DNA of 64,000 bases from G963668185 sp965237445 (lineage in GTDB: Bacteria > Chloroflexota > Dehalococcoidia > Lucifugimonadales > G963668185), in contig OZ250142.1 of NCBI GenBank assembly GCA_965237445.1, forward strand, positions 124,001-188,000, read 5' to 3'. A model generated the notes under the pieces. The model ran no database searches and was not told where the DNA came from. It saw only the letters and a list, made by a program, of their open reading frames with translations. Position 1 is the first letter of the stretch; each line of letters starts with the position of its first letter. Shown here piece after piece: positions 44,132 to 53,307 of this stretch. The translations under genes and the position numbers were made by a program.

Positions 44132-45843
44132 GCCATGACCTCCTCGCGCGTCACCGACATCATCCTTTCACGGATCTCCCGTTTCAAATAACTAACTTTG
44201 AATGGCAATCCCGTGTACTGCGTTATGGATTCGGCATTCACGCCGTTTGAACGAAGGATGGATGAAAACTGCCCTTGGTAGTTCAACTCGGGTACTAACA
44301 CCAGTTCCTTCAAACGCAATTGCTCCAACATGTGCGGCGGCAAAGGATGGAGGAACATCGTGTACAACCAACCCAGGTTCAGGCCATCCTTGATCAGGTG
44401 CCTGAATGCTTCCAAGGCTGGCCCTTTCGATCCTCCCCAGGGAACTACGGCGACCGGCGCATCCGGGTTCTCACACTCGAAGTCACTTTCGTGGAGCAAC
44501 GCTAGTTTTCCAAAACGCCGCTCCGTCATCTGGACGTGGCGCTGTGGCAAGTGCGTCGTGTCACCGATTGCATCATGCTCGCTGCCGTTGGCCACGTAGC
44601 TTCCTGGGCCCCCAGGAATGGGCATCGGCGAGAGTTCGACGCTTTCGTATCTTTGGTAGCCGTTCTCTCCTGCGTACACAAGCCTGCTTTCCACAGCCAC
44701 AGCCTCCAGGTCAGGCTTTGGTAAGTTGGCCTGCCTCTCCGAAAGCATGTGCTCGCTGAGCACAATCACCGGGCCCTGATACCGTTCGGCCCAGTTCAAT
44801 GCCGCGGCGCCAGCGTAGAAGCACTCCTCCACGGTGCCCGGTGCGATTACCGGCAGGCGGACATCGCCGTGCCCAGGCGTAAGAGCGGCGAAAAGGTCGG
44901 ACTGTTCGGTCTTCGTCGGCAGTCCGGTCGACGGCCCGCCTCTCTGTATGTTTGCCACAACAAGCGGAATCTCGGCCATCCACGCGAGGCCGAGACCTTC
45001 GGACATCAACGAGAAACCGGGACCCGCGGTACCGGTCATCGCCTTCTTGCCTGCATACCCCGCTCCAACTATGGCGGTTATGGACTCGATCTCGGAGCTG
45101 GCCTGGTAGGCGAACCGGCCCAGCCGAGGCATATTCTGTTCCATCCAGATAAGCAGGGATGTGGCAGGTGAAATGGGATAGCCGACGAAGAAGTTGAGAC
45201 CGGCCGCGCAAGCGCCCAGCGCCAAGGCCTGGTTACCGCTAACGAGAATCTGGTCCCAGTCCGGCATTTCGGGCGGGGCCAGCTCTCCGAGACGGAATCC
45301 ACTGGACTCCGCCTCGTTTCTGCCGAGCGCCAGCGCCTTTTTGTTGGCCTCTATGATCTTGTCGTCGCCGGGCCGGCCGCGGGTGAACTTCTTGACGTTG
45401 AAGGATTCGAGGGCCGCGTGAGAGAAGCTGACCAGATAGGCAATCGCCCCTACGACGACCATGTTGGCCGCCCTAAGGTTGCCCGTCGACCGGGCGAGGT
45501 CGTCGAAAGGCATGCCGAAGCTGTTGCTGTCCCCCTGGAGATCAAACTCCTTGGTGTCGTATATGACTACTCCGCCCTCACGGACCTCGTCCTTGTGGTT
45601 GTAGTATGCCTCTCGGTTAAATGCCACCAGAACATCGACCTCATCACCGGAGCTAAGGACCCGTGAAGTGGAGATGCGCGCCTGTGCGAATGTAGGGCCG
45701 CCGATGATTTGAGAAGGGAAGGTGGCAAAAGTCATGATGTGATATCCGACCTGGGTGGCCGCCTGGATGAGGGCGTCAGCAGACGTAAGGAGGCCCTGAC
45801 CGCCTTCTCCCGCGAACCGGACTACGAAGTCATCCCTTTGCAT
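44128..45843 (-). CDS. korA: 2-oxoacid:ferredoxin oxidoreductase, fused gamma-alpha subunit
   Basis: About 571 residues. The gamma domain comes first (about 1-190: VVRFAGEGGQGLLTSADALI; TFPSQIIGGPTFAQARIS). The alpha domain follows (about 205-571: ALGACAAGLNFFVGYPISPA; MTGTAGPGFSLMSEGLGLAW; GGPSTGLPTKTEQSDLF). This gamma-alpha order is common in KorA-type enzymes. ATG at 45843 has GGAGG seven bases upstream; the ORF extends 21 codons further without a ribosome site. Operon korA-korB. Confidence 0.92.
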   Translation of the reverse strand: MQRDDFVVRFAGEGGQGLLTSADALIQAATQVGYHIMTFATFPSQIIGGPTFAQARISTSRVLSSGDEVDVLVAFNREAYYNHKDEVREGGVVIYDTKEFDLQGDSNSFGMPFDDLARSTGNLRAANMVVVGAIAYLVSFSHAALESFNVKKFTRGRPGDDKIIEANKKALALGRNEAESSGFRLGELAPPEMPDWDQILVSGNQALALGACAAGLNFFVGYPISPATSLLIWMEQNMPRLGRFAYQASSEIESITAIVGAGYAGKKAMTGTAGPGFSLMSEGLGLAWMAEIPLVVANIQRGGPSTGLPTKTEQSDLFAALTPGHGDVRLPVIAPGTVEECFYAGAAALNWAERYQGPVIVLSEHMLSERQANLPKPDLEAVAVESRLVYAGENGYQRYESVELSPMPIPGGPGSYVANGSEHDAIGDTTHLPQRHVQMTERRFGKLALLHESDFECENPDAPVAVVPWGGSKGPALEAFRHLIKDGLNLGWLYTMFLHPLPPHMLEQLRLKELVLVPELNYQGQFSSILRSNGVNAESITQYTGLPFKVSYLKREIRERMMSVTREEVMA

Positions 45844-45885
45844 TTGAGCGCCTCCCTTCGGGCAGCCCAAACCTGTCAAATCAAC

Positions 45886-45927
45886 AAAACGCCGACCAGT
45901 CTCCACAGGAGCCCTTATCGGCGTTTT
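45886..45927 (-). terminator. Terminator downstream of ccmAB
   Basis: AAAACGCCGA (45886-45895) and TCGGCGTTTT (45918-45927) are perfect 10-base arms with a 22-base loop, so it can work on both strands. It lies between the ccmB stop (46088) and korA, both on the minus strand, and should end the ccmAB transcript. Confidence 0.7.
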
Positions 45928-46087
45928 CTATTGCATTGCACTCACTCTCGCACTTGAATGATACGTCCGGCAGTGGGCCGTGTCAACGAACTTATGGTCA
46001 GGCAAGGCGTCCTTCAAGTAGACCTTTACTGTGTCGAAGCCCGGAGGGCGAGGGCGAGGAACAGGCCTCATTGGGCGCGCTCGAATA

Positions 46088-46771
46088 CTAGTCTCTGACG
46101 ATGAAATGGAAGGCGGCAGGACCCGCCACTGCGAAGACGAGATCGTATGCAGCGATGAATGGCAAGACCTCGGCCGGACTTGCCCCCCCGGTGCCGGAAA
46201 CCGCACGTGTAGTGGCCTCAAGTCCGGCCAGGATCACGGGAAGCGCTACGGGGAAGAAAAGCAGGGGGAGCATCACTTCTCGTGCGCGAGTGTTTACGGC
46301 CATGGCAGAGAAGACGGTTCCCGATAGAGCGAAGCCCAGAGTAGCAAGCACGAACACGGGAATAAGCTCCGGGGAAGACAATGGGAAGTTGAACAGAATC
46401 CCGAAGACGGGGAACACCACGGCTTGGACTGCCAGCAAGAACACGAAGCTCGAAAGCGCCTTTCCAAAGAAGATTACGTCCCGTCCAACGGGCGCAAGCA
46501 TCAGACCGTGAATGCTCCCGCGCTCCCTTTCCACAGTGAACGACCTCGTCAGTCCTACCGCTCCCGCAAAGGCAAGGGCAACCCACAGCACGCCGGGAGC
46601 GACGAAGGAAGCTCTTCCGGGCGTCGCCTGAATAGCAAAGTCCAGCATGACGACGACCAGAAGGGCGAAGGCAAGGACCGAGGCGACAGTCTCTTTGCCC
46701 CTGATCTCCAGCAGCAGATCCTTCCAGAGAATGGCCCAGACCGCCGCCACATACCTCCGGACTTCGTTCAA
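46088..46771 (-). CDS. ccmB: Haem exporter ABC permease CcmB
   Basis: A 227-residue, six-helix permease. N-terminal WAILWKDLLLEIRGKETVAS and GLTRSFTVERERGSIHGLML are typical of CcmB. With CcmA it drives release of holo-CcmE from CcmC using ATP. It overlaps ccmA by four bases. The ccmCDE genes are about 28 kb away, so the pathway is split over two loci in this genome. Confidence 0.9.
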   Translation of the reverse strand: MNEVRRYVAAVWAILWKDLLLEIRGKETVASVLAFALLVVVMLDFAIQATPGRASFVAPGVLWVALAFAGAVGLTRSFTVERERGSIHGLMLAPVGRDVIFFGKALSSFVFLLAVQAVVFPVFGILFNFPLSSPELIPVFVLATLGFALSGTVFSAMAVNTRAREVMLPLLFFPVALPVILAGLEATTRAVSGTGGASPAEVLPFIAAYDLVFAVAGPAAFHFIVRD

Positions 46772-47514
46772 CCCAAGCTCCTGTGAAGTTCGGCGTAAGT
46801 ATCCTCATTTGAGGCGGCGTCCGCCCCGCCGGAAACTGAATCGTACGCGACCCTTCCGCGACCAAGCACCACAGCACGATCCGCAAGCTGAAGTCCCCAT
46901 TGGAGGTTGTGAGTGGTCATTAGGACGGTCTTTCCGCGCTGCGCTGATTCTTCGACGAGGCTGCGAATCCTCGAGAGCGCTTCCTGGTCAAGGCCGCTCT
47001 CCGGCTCGTCCAGCAACAGTACTGGCGGGTCGTGCAGTAGCGCTCGCGCTATGGCGAGCCTCCTCTGCTGGCCGTGGGACAGCGATCCGGCGCGTTCATC
47101 CAAGATTGACGCTATGCCCATCCGCTCGGATACATCTAATGCTCGCTTTAGGGGATCATCCAGTCCGAACAACCGGGCGTGTAGACGGAGGTTCTCGCCG
47201 GCGGTCATACCGGCATAGTGCATAGGATCGTGGGTGACGACGCCGACGAGGCGGCGGGCCTGGGCACCCATGGACTCAACCTCCAGCCCGGCAATGTGGG
47301 ATTGACCAGAGTCCGCCTGGGTAAGCGTGGCAAGTATCCTCAAAAGCGTCGACTTGCCAGACCCGTTGGGGCCCAACACGGCCAGCACCTGTCCCCAGGG
47401 AACATCCAGATGCAAGTCATCGATAACGGCCTTGCGCCCGAATGACTTGCACACACCAGCCATCCGGATGGCTGGTGGAAGCTCTTCTTGAATGTTGACT
47501 GGGGCTTGGGGCAA
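46768..47514 (-). CDS. ccmA: Haem exporter ATP-binding protein CcmA
   Basis: ABC ATPase. Walker A is GPNGSGKSTLLR, signature LSHGQQRRLAIARALL, Walker B VLLLDEPESGLD and H-loop MTTHNLQW. The VPWGQVLAVLGPNG stretch and partner ccmB support CcmA over other ABC subfamilies. The start is uncertain: TTG at 47514 gives 248 residues and keeps the PAIRMAGVCKSFG strand; the ATG at 47463 would cut into it. The open frame reaches 48150, but that part overlaps queF and queC on the other strand. Confidence 0.85.
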   Translation of the reverse strand: MPQAPVNIQEELPPAIRMAGVCKSFGRKAVIDDLHLDVPWGQVLAVLGPNGSGKSTLLRILATLTQADSGQSHIAGLEVESMGAQARRLVGVVTHDPMHYAGMTAGENLRLHARLFGLDDPLKRALDVSERMGIASILDERAGSLSHGQQRRLAIARALLHDPPVLLLDEPESGLDQEALSRIRSLVEESAQRGKTVLMTTHNLQWGLQLADRAVVLGRGRVAYDSVSGGADAASNEDTYAELHRSLG

Positions 47515-47613
47515 GATTGTCGGGAGAGCGCTATTCTCTGATGCAAGCGTACGCAGGGCAACTGTAGTATAGCCATGCCAGAGCCGGCAACGTTGACGGG
47601 GATTGGAGAGACG

Positions 47614-48045
47614 ATGACCGCAATCAGAGACCTTCAGGAGACGTACGAGGCGCTGGACGTCCGGCTGGACATGGCTTCGGAGGAAGAGATCGACGCGAGT
47701 TTCCTGCTCTGCTTTGACTACGAGTACCAAGGGCAAGAGGCAGAGATCGTAATCGACACGAACGAGTTCACGGCAGTTTGCCCATGGACGGGCCTGCCGG
47801 ACCAGGGCACGCTGGTCCTGACTTACGTGCCCGACAGCCTCTGTCTGGAGTTGAAGGCCCTCAAGTATTACCTTCTTTCTTATCGGAACGTGGGCATCGT
47901 GCAGGAACACGTTGCTAACCGCATGCTCCGCGACTTCACTGAAGCATGCCGCCCGCTTCGAATGACCGTTGACCTCGACTACGAGATCCGCGGTGGCCTT
48001 CACACGAGGGTTACCGTCAGCTACAATAAGCCTGCCGAAGACTGA
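47614..48045 (+). CDS. queF: 7-cyano-7-deazaguanine reductase QueF
   Basis: A unimodular QueF of about 143 residues. The catalytic Cys56 and Asp63 sit in TAVCPWTGLPD; CLELKALKYYLLSYRNVGIV is the substrate/NADPH-binding helix, where most relatives have SLKLYL. It reduces preQ0 to preQ1 in queuosine synthesis. The ATG at 47614 has GGAG five bases upstream; an ATG at 47575 lacks a site. Genes queF-queC-queE follow with tiny gaps. Confidence 0.9.
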   Translation: MTAIRDLQETYEALDVRLDMASEEEIDASFLLCFDYEYQGQEAEIVIDTNEFTAVCPWTGLPDQGTLVLTYVPDSLCLELKALKYYLLSYRNVGIVQEHVANRMLRDFTEACRPLRMTVDLDYEIRGGLHTRVTVSYNKPAED

Positions 48046-48052
48046 TCCGAAG

Positions 48053-48796
48053 TTGACCGCGTTCGGCGTCTCACTTCTATCCGGCGGACTCGACTCCACG
48101 ACAGTCACAGCGTACGCGAGGGACAAGGTCGACAGGCTCACCGCGATCACGTTCCTCTACGGCCAGACGCATAGCAAGGAGACTGACTGCGCCAAGCAGA
48201 TCGCTGGGATTCTGGGTGTAGAACACAGCCTGCTGGACGTGTCGTTCTTGGGAGATGTGGCCTGGTACTCGGCGCTTACACATCCCGAGCGCTTCCCTCT
48301 GCCGATGAGCCGCGACGAAGAGACGATCGGGTTCGGCATCCCCATCACGTACGTACCTCTGCGCAACACAATCTTCGTGGCGCTCTCGGGCGCCCTACTC
48401 GAAAGCAACGTGCTCCATTCGCTGGAAGCTGAGGGCATGAGCCCGGCAGACATCTCGGCCCGCATTTACATGGCGCCCAACGCCGTGGACTACAGCGGGT
48501 ACCCGGACTGCCGCCCTGAGTTCTACGAGCGGATGGTCGAAACTATCAAGTACGGCTCCAAGCTCTGGACCCAGTACGGAATCGAGATGAAGATCGAGAC
48601 GCCGATCATCAGACTGTCCAAGGCGGAGATCGCTGAGATGGCGCAGCGAATTGGGGCGCCAACCGAGTTCACATGGAGTTGCTACGACGGCGGGGAAGTA
48701 CCTTGCGAGCAGTGCGATAGCTGCATCCTGAGGGCGAAGGGTTTTCGGGACGCCGGACTGACAGATCCGCTCATGGCGCGGCTGGGGAAGGCGTGA
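48053..48796 (+). CDS. queC: 7-cyano-7-deazaguanine synthase QueC
   Basis: About 247 residues. PP-loop SLLSGGLDSTTVTAYA at the N-terminus and a zinc-binding Cys set, CYDGGEVPCEQCDSC, near the C-terminus define QueC. The middle VPLRNTIFVALSGALLES is also typical. It converts carboxy-deazaguanine to preQ0 with ammonia and ATP. I take the TTG at 48053, seven bases after the queF stop, as the start because MTAFGVSLLSGG fits the family. The open frame extends back into queF. Confidence 0.9.
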   Translation: MTAFGVSLLSGGLDSTTVTAYARDKVDRLTAITFLYGQTHSKETDCAKQIAGILGVEHSLLDVSFLGDVAWYSALTHPERFPLPMSRDEETIGFGIPITYVPLRNTIFVALSGALLESNVLHSLEAEGMSPADISARIYMAPNAVDYSGYPDCRPEFYERMVETIKYGSKLWTQYGIEMKIETPIIRLSKAEIAEMAQRIGAPTEFTWSCYDGGEVPCEQCDSCILRAKGFRDAGLTDPLMARLGKA

Positions 48797-49506
48797 CTAC
48801 GCTAAGAGTTAGTCGACTTCCGGACGGCAGCCCGGAGATCTTCAGGACGGTGCAGGGCGAGGGGCCTTCCTCAGGAGTACCTGCGGTGTTTCTCCGACTG
48901 GCGACCTGCAATCTCAAGTGCTCCTGGTGCGATACCAAGTACACGTGGGACTGGTCGCAGTACGACTATGACCGGGAGGTGGCAACGATAACTTCCGACG
49001 AAGCCCTGGAGCGCATCCGCAAGCTTGGGACTCGCCGGGTGGTAGTCACGGGCGGAGAGCCCTTGATGCAGCAGCGGTTCCTTGCGATCCTGCTGCGAGG
49101 CCTCCGCTCCGACGGGTACGACTGCGAGATTGAGACGAACGGCACGCTGGTGCCCACCAGCGACATGATCACTTCGGTCAGCCAATGGAACGTGTCGCCG
49201 AAGCTTGCCAACTCGAACAACGATCTCGTGAGGCGGCGTGTGCCGGAAGCACTGAGGGCGTTCCGTGACCTCGATAACGCGTGGTTCAAGTTCGTGATCG
49301 AGGAGCAGGGAGACATTGCAGAGGTCGAATGGCTGGTCAACGAGTTCGAGATTCCGGGGAGTCGTGTGCTACTGATGCCGGAGGGGACGACGCGAGAGGC
49401 GCTCGAACAAAGGTCGGGTTGGCTGGCGGAGGCATGCGCCGAGCGCGGGTACAGGTTCACTACGCGGTTGCACATACTGGCCTGGGGAAACGAGCGGGGT
49501 CGATGA
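48793..49506 (+). CDS. queE: 7-carboxy-7-deazaguanine synthase QueE
   Basis: A 237-residue radical-SAM enzyme. EIFRTVQGEGPSSGVPAVFL is the QueE N-terminus, and the cluster motif CNLKCSWCDTKYTWDW has the CxxxCxxC spacing. RRVVVTGGEPLMQQRFL is the SAM-binding GGEP motif. It contracts carboxy-tetrahydropterin to the deazaguanine ring. The GTG start overlaps the queC stop (GTGA). QueD and a FolE homologue are not in the window. Confidence 0.92.
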   Translation: MTTLRVSRLPDGSPEIFRTVQGEGPSSGVPAVFLRLATCNLKCSWCDTKYTWDWSQYDYDREVATITSDEALERIRKLGTRRVVVTGGEPLMQQRFLAILLRGLRSDGYDCEIETNGTLVPTSDMITSVSQWNVSPKLANSNNDLVRRRVPEALRAFRDLDNAWFKFVIEEQGDIAEVEWLVNEFEIPGSRVLLMPEGTTREALEQRSGWLAEACAERGYRFTTRLHILAWGNERGR

Positions 49507-49576
49507 GCCGGATGGCTGCTTCCACTGCCAGGGGCGGAAAGGTAGCATGGGTGCACTCAAGCAAGGAGACTCGTAG

Positions 49577-50332
49577 ATGAAGTTCGCCAGGTACGAAGTG
49601 GGTGGGGAAGTCCGGCACGGGATCGTCGATGGGGAGACGGTCACCGAGATCAGCGGGCCGCCTACGAGGGCATACGAGGTCACCGAAAACAGGTCCGCAC
49701 TCGGAGACGTGAGGCTGCTGGCGCCGATAGTGCCGGGAAAGATGCTGGCTATCGGACTCAACTACCGGAGCCACGTCGGCGACAGAACACCGCCGAGCGT
49801 GCCGGAGCCGTTTATCAAGACGCTCTCGTCGCTGATTGGGCCCGGTGATGAGATCGTACTGCCGCGGGAGTCGACCACAGTGCACGAGGAGGCCGAATTG
49901 GCGGTGGTGATGGGCACCCGATGCAAGGGCGCCACTCGGGAGAATGCGCTGGACTTCGTGCTCGGCTATACGTGCGCCAACGACGTGAGCGAGCGGAACT
50001 GGCAGGCCGGTGACCTGCAGTGGTGGAGAGCCAAGTCGTCGGACACGTTCACGCCGCTGGGGCCGCTCATCGTCACGGGCCTGGACCCGTCGGACCTGGC
50101 GCTGGAAGGGCGCGTGAACGGGGCGGTGGTGCAGCAGAGCAGCACTTCGGACCTGATCCACGACGTGCCCGCGATCATCGAGTGGATCAGCAGGGTGATG
50201 ACGCTGGAACCGGGGGATGTGATCCTGACGGGCACTCCAGGCAAGACGGCGACGATCCACGCCGGGGACCGCGTCGAAGTGGAGGTCGAGGGTATCGGCG
50301 TGCTGGCGAACCCGGTGGCCGCGGAAGCGTAG
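49577..50332 (+). CDS. Fumarylacetoacetate-hydrolase-family protein
   Basis: A 251-residue FAH-fold enzyme. AIGLNYRSHVGDRT, the metal-binding HEEAELAVVMG, GYTCANDVSERNWQ, GDLQWWRAKSSDTFTPLGP and GDVILTGTPGK are the standard blocks. Members hydrolyse acylpyruvates or decarboxylate/isomerise 2-oxo diacids in aromatic breakdown. AGGAG lies upstream of the ATG. It is 70 bases after queE but functionally unrelated to it. Confidence 0.9.
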   Translation: MKFARYEVGGEVRHGIVDGETVTEISGPPTRAYEVTENRSALGDVRLLAPIVPGKMLAIGLNYRSHVGDRTPPSVPEPFIKTLSSLIGPGDEIVLPRESTTVHEEAELAVVMGTRCKGATRENALDFVLGYTCANDVSERNWQAGDLQWWRAKSSDTFTPLGPLIVTGLDPSDLALEGRVNGAVVQQSSTSDLIHDVPAIIEWISRVMTLEPGDVILTGTPGKTATIHAGDRVEVEVEGIGVLANPVAAEA

Positions 50333-50339
50333 TCGCCGA

Positions 50340-50416
50340 ACTTCGACAGGCTCCTACGGCAAGGCCCTTCGACAAGCCCCTTCGGCAAGCTCAGGACGCG
50401 GTAAGGGCGAACGGGT
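50340..50416. repeat. Dispersed CTTCGACAAGCTCAGG-type repeat
   Basis: Three imperfect copies of CTTCG(A/G)CA(A/G)GC follow each other (ACTTCGACAGGC, CCTTCGACAAGCC, CCTTCGGCAAGCTCAGGACG) and end in GGGCGAACGGG. This intergenic motif is common in many environmental genomes. It lies between the FAH gene and the ccdA stop. Confidence 0.6.
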
Positions 50417-50464
50417 CATTGTGGAGGGTATTTCGGCAGGGTCAGGGCGAACAGGGTTTGGTCT

Positions 50465-51193
50465 CTAGAAGAGTTCCCCAGCACGGAGCCTGAGCAGCTC
50501 GCTGCCGCTGCCGTAGGTCCAGTAGTAGATGAGGTAGGCTCCCGCTCCGACCATGGCGAGATTGCCTATCGGCTCTATGAGCGGGAAGATCTTCCTCATG
50601 CCCTTCTGCACGATCTCCTTGAAGAAGACCACACCAAGCGTGGCGGCCATGAGTATCGAGCCCATGCCCACGCCGTAGGTCACGGAGGCGAGCACCGTAT
50701 CGACGAAGGTGGAGGCGCTGAGGGTCTGCCCGATGACGATGCCGACTGCTGCGAGGTAAATGGGCAGCGCGCAGCTTAGCGAAGCAATGGCGTAGGCAAT
50801 TCCGAACAGGAATACGTGACGGACGCCCTTGCCCTGACCGAGGTCCACCCGGCTTGCGGCCATGATCCCGATCTTGCGCTTGGACAGGATCAGCCACAGG
50901 CCGAGTGCCATTATGGCAATGCCCACTCCGAGCCCGAGGAACGGCAGGAATTTGCCTATGAGCCGGCCGCCGAGGGCGAGGATGAGCCCGACGCCGCCGA
51001 ACACGACCAGGAACCCCGCAGTCACCGCAAGGCCCATAATCACGCCTCTTAGCCCGGAGGCAATTGGGTGCTCCTCGACGGTTGCGGAGTCCAACTGGTA
51101 GCCGACGTAGGCGGGGAACATGGCAGCGCCGCAAGGGTTGAAGGCTGCCGCAACCCCTGCCGAAAACGCGAACCAAAAGGGCACATCGAACAT
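50465..51193 (-). CDS. ccdA: CcdA/DsbD-type thiol-reductant membrane protein
   Basis: A 242-residue, six-helix protein. The two redox cysteines are in AAFNPCGAAMFPAYVGYQL and SLSCALPIYLAAVG, the CcdA hallmark. It moves electrons from cytoplasmic thioredoxin outward to keep apocytochrome c or disulfide isomerases reduced. That fits with the two ccm loci. No extracytoplasmic thioredoxin partner is adjacent. ATG start; GC-rich convergent repeat downstream. Confidence 0.9.
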   Translation of the reverse strand: MFDVPFWFAFSAGVAAAFNPCGAAMFPAYVGYQLDSATVEEHPIASGLRGVIMGLAVTAGFLVVFGGVGLILALGGRLIGKFLPFLGLGVGIAIMALGLWLILSKRKIGIMAASRVDLGQGKGVRHVFLFGIAYAIASLSCALPIYLAAVGIVIGQTLSASTFVDTVLASVTYGVGMGSILMAATLGVVFFKEIVQKGMRKIFPLIEPIGNLAMVGAGAYLIYYWTYGSGSELLRLRAGELF

Positions 51194-52113
51194 GGATCTA
51201 TTCCTCGGTTTCAGGTTCGCTAGAAGATACGTCTACGGCTACCGTGCCGGATGCACGTCGGGCTGCGCATACTCTCATGCAAAACGTCAACTTCGGGCCT
51301 TGTGAAGAGGCGATTGAGGCCTCTTAGAAGCGCTGCAAGCTTGTGATTTTCGCAAGAGTGTCACATTCTGTAACATTTCGTCACTTTTCATAGCTGGGGC
51401 GGTCGAACGATGTGACGGAAATGCAAACAAAATGTATACGGATCGAGCCGAATTGAGACCAAATGTTAACAAAATATTACAGGGTGCTGGGGCCCGGAAG
51501 TCACCCTCCACAGCCCCTGATAGTGTCTTCAGGCGGGCTCCTTCGAGCCAGGCGACAGGCGCAGCCCAAATGGATCGCAGTGCTTCCGGGAGGGCGCGAA
51601 CCTGGGCCCACGATGAGGCACCGAAGGCTCCGCCGCCGTGTTGCTTTTCGAAATTCATCTACAGATTATCGCACAGGTGTTCGCCAAGAGCAAGTCGCCG
51701 CGTTGGTCTGCACATGCATCACGTGGGGCCGAGCTGGCGTAGTGCGCCCGCAAGAAGCACCGATGGGCAAGGAGATGGGTGCTTGGACGCCACCGATCGG
51801 GCAGTTCGCCAACCGCCCCTACCGCGTACCGTATCCTGCGAGCCTGCAGGAAACCGCAACATAAGGGGAAGGCCAACGGCTACTTTCCAGCGAACAGAGT
51901 TGGCCGGGACCGCGAAGCTTGCTGTTGTTGACGTTGCGACGCTGTCTTGCGGAGATGCGTTCCACGATGCGTCCAGCGTGGTTGAGATGTCTGAATCCGT
52001 TGGGAAAGCTAGCGGTTACATCGCCCAAGTCAATTGAGTTAGCCGGAACAGCGAATTCTCCAGAAGCTTGATATCCCAACTATGATGTTGGCCACAGAGA
52101 GACAATTCTGAAC
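51194..52113. other. 920-base gap upstream of the deaminase pseudogene
   Basis: No supported gene. The left part carries repeat copy B (51357-51470). Long open frames on both strands (for example 51432-52037) show no motif, no ribosome site and no codon signal. At 51898-51922 and 52028-52064 an imperfect direct repeat is visible (GAGTTGGCCGGGACCGCGA versus GAGTTAGCCGGAACAGCGA). Confidence 0.5.
51357..51470 (+). repeat. Dispersed AT-rich repeat, copy B
   Basis: Opposite in orientation to copy A at 36805-36928; the first 43 bases match at 41 positions. Here CATTTCGTCAC (51374-51384) faces GTGACGGAAATG (51412-51423). The inverted-repeat layout is thus conserved although the arm sequence differs from copy A. 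Confidence 0.75.
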
Positions 52114-53143
52114 ATGCCCGCCGTAGCCGCCCTGCCGAAGGCAGATATACATTTGCATGCTGAGACGAGGGCACGGGTCGACAGGCTGGTGTCAAGGCGC
52201 GAAGGCAGGGACCTTACGACTAGCGCGCCAAGGTTAAGAAACTCAGTCAAATACCTGCTGGGATTCCGAGGTTTGAAGCGAATGGTGGCGGGCCTCAAGT
52301 CGTGGACTTAGACCGGATCGCTCGGGAGTCCTTTGTCGAGTGGGTCTCGGAGGCAATGCACGAGGCTGCGCGGGAGGGCGCGGTCCTCGTCGAGATCCGG
52401 TTTGGCGCGGGCTGGGCACTGTGGCCAGACTTGATGCCCAAGTTCCGTGAGGCCGAACTCCTGACTAAGACCAAGTACCCCAGATTCTACGCAGAGGCCG
52501 TCATCTCGGGTCTATCGCCCCACGCCCAGACGGGAATGTGCTTCTAGATGCGTGTTTGGAGGCTCGATGGGCTGGGTTGGCTGGGTTGGCTGGGTTGGCT
52601 GGGATCGACTTCATACCGACACCTTACGAGCGGGAAGCGAAACGGGAGCAGTGGGACGAGACCTATTCCTGGGCCGAGAGAGCGGCTAGCGCTAGACTGG
52701 GCATCACTGTACACGCAGGTGAGTTCTCGCCAGCCAACATCCTCAAGGCACTGGGCGTTCCCGGAGTGAGCCGCATTGGACACGCCGTTCACGCTGCCAG
52801 CGACTCTGTGCTATTGGACGAGATGGTCAAGGCACAGGTAACCGTGGAGTGCTGTCTGACTTCAAACGTTGTCCTGGGAGCAGTGCCGTCACTCAAGAGT
52901 CATCCGATGCGGACCTTCATTGATGCCGGCATTCCAGTCACACTCAACTCGGACGATCCCGTAAGCTTTTGCACGAGCATTGGAGCTGAGTACGGGCTGG
53001 CGGCCGGTCTCGGCTAGAGTGCGCCGGACTTGCTTGGCTTAACCCGAAACGGGATTGCAGCCTCGTTCGCGTCGGGTGAGCGGAAGACGGCCCTGCTATC
53101 GCAGATCGATCAGCGCGAAAACAGACATTCCGGAAATCGGTAA
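52114..53143 (+). pseudogene. Adenosine-deaminase-family pseudogene
   Basis: Three consecutive frames together spell a deaminase: ALPKADIHLHAET (zinc His-x-His) in frame 1, EGAVLVEIRFGAGWALWPDL in the next, then ITVHAGEFSPANILKALGV (catalytic HAGE) and TLNSDDPVSFCTSIGAEYG (zinc Asp) in the third. An in-frame TAG at 53015 is followed by a further matching tail (DLLGLTRNGIAASFASGERK) to 53143. Two frameshifts plus a nonsense codon make a working enzyme unlikely. The N-terminal region between 52160 and 52260 also looks shortened. Confidence 0.85.
52570..52604 (+). repeat. Nine-base tandem repeat (GGCTGGGTT)n
   Basis: Three full and one partial GGCTGGGTT units within the deaminase pseudogene. 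They encode a Gly-Leu-Ala repeat (LAGLAGLAG) absent from deaminases. A slippage-prone site beside one of the frame changes. Confidence 0.75.
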
Positions 53144-53217
53144 CCAGCCGGACGGTTCGCAGCTGGAGTCGGGCTGCAAGAGTTAACGACGCGCTACCAT
53201 GGAGGCAGTACAAATGG

Positions 53218-53246
53218 TTGACGGCCAAGTATGCTGCTGTTAACTT
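53218..53246 (+). promoter_or_regulatory. Predicted promoter of the sulfite reductase leader
   Basis: TTGACG (53218-53223), a 17-base spacer and TAACTT (53241-53246). The -35 box is strong and the -10 box weak. The predicted start near 53252-53254 leaves only a few bases before the leader-peptide ATG at 53257, so the leader would be nearly leaderless. Confidence 0.5.
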
Positions 53247-53256
53247 GCCTAATGTC

Positions 53257-53307
53257 ATGCAGAACAGCGCAAGCAACTTGGTCTGCTTCTGTACCGTCGG
53301 CCAGTAA
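53257..53307 (+). CDS. Cysteine-containing leader peptide (attenuator)
   Basis: A 16-codon ORF reading MQNSASNLVCFCTVGQ then TAA. Cys codons TGC and TGT lie at 53284-53286 and 53290-53292, separated by one Phe codon. The peptide is too short to be an enzyme. Its Cys codons lie just before the first arm (53294-53299) of a set of competing RNA hairpins. No Shine-Dalgarno is visible; if transcription starts near 53253, initiation would be close to leaderless. A second ATG at 53252 is in frame with the reductase and could compete. Confidence 0.5.
   Translation: MQNSASNLVCFCTVGQ

Noticed and set aside
47515..48150. N-terminal extension of CcmA to 460 residues
   Set aside because: Overlaps queF and queC on the other strand and has no ABC-family similarity.
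52570..52604. Possible CRISPR-like direct repeats
   Set aside because: Nine-base units without spacers; a simple tandem repeat.
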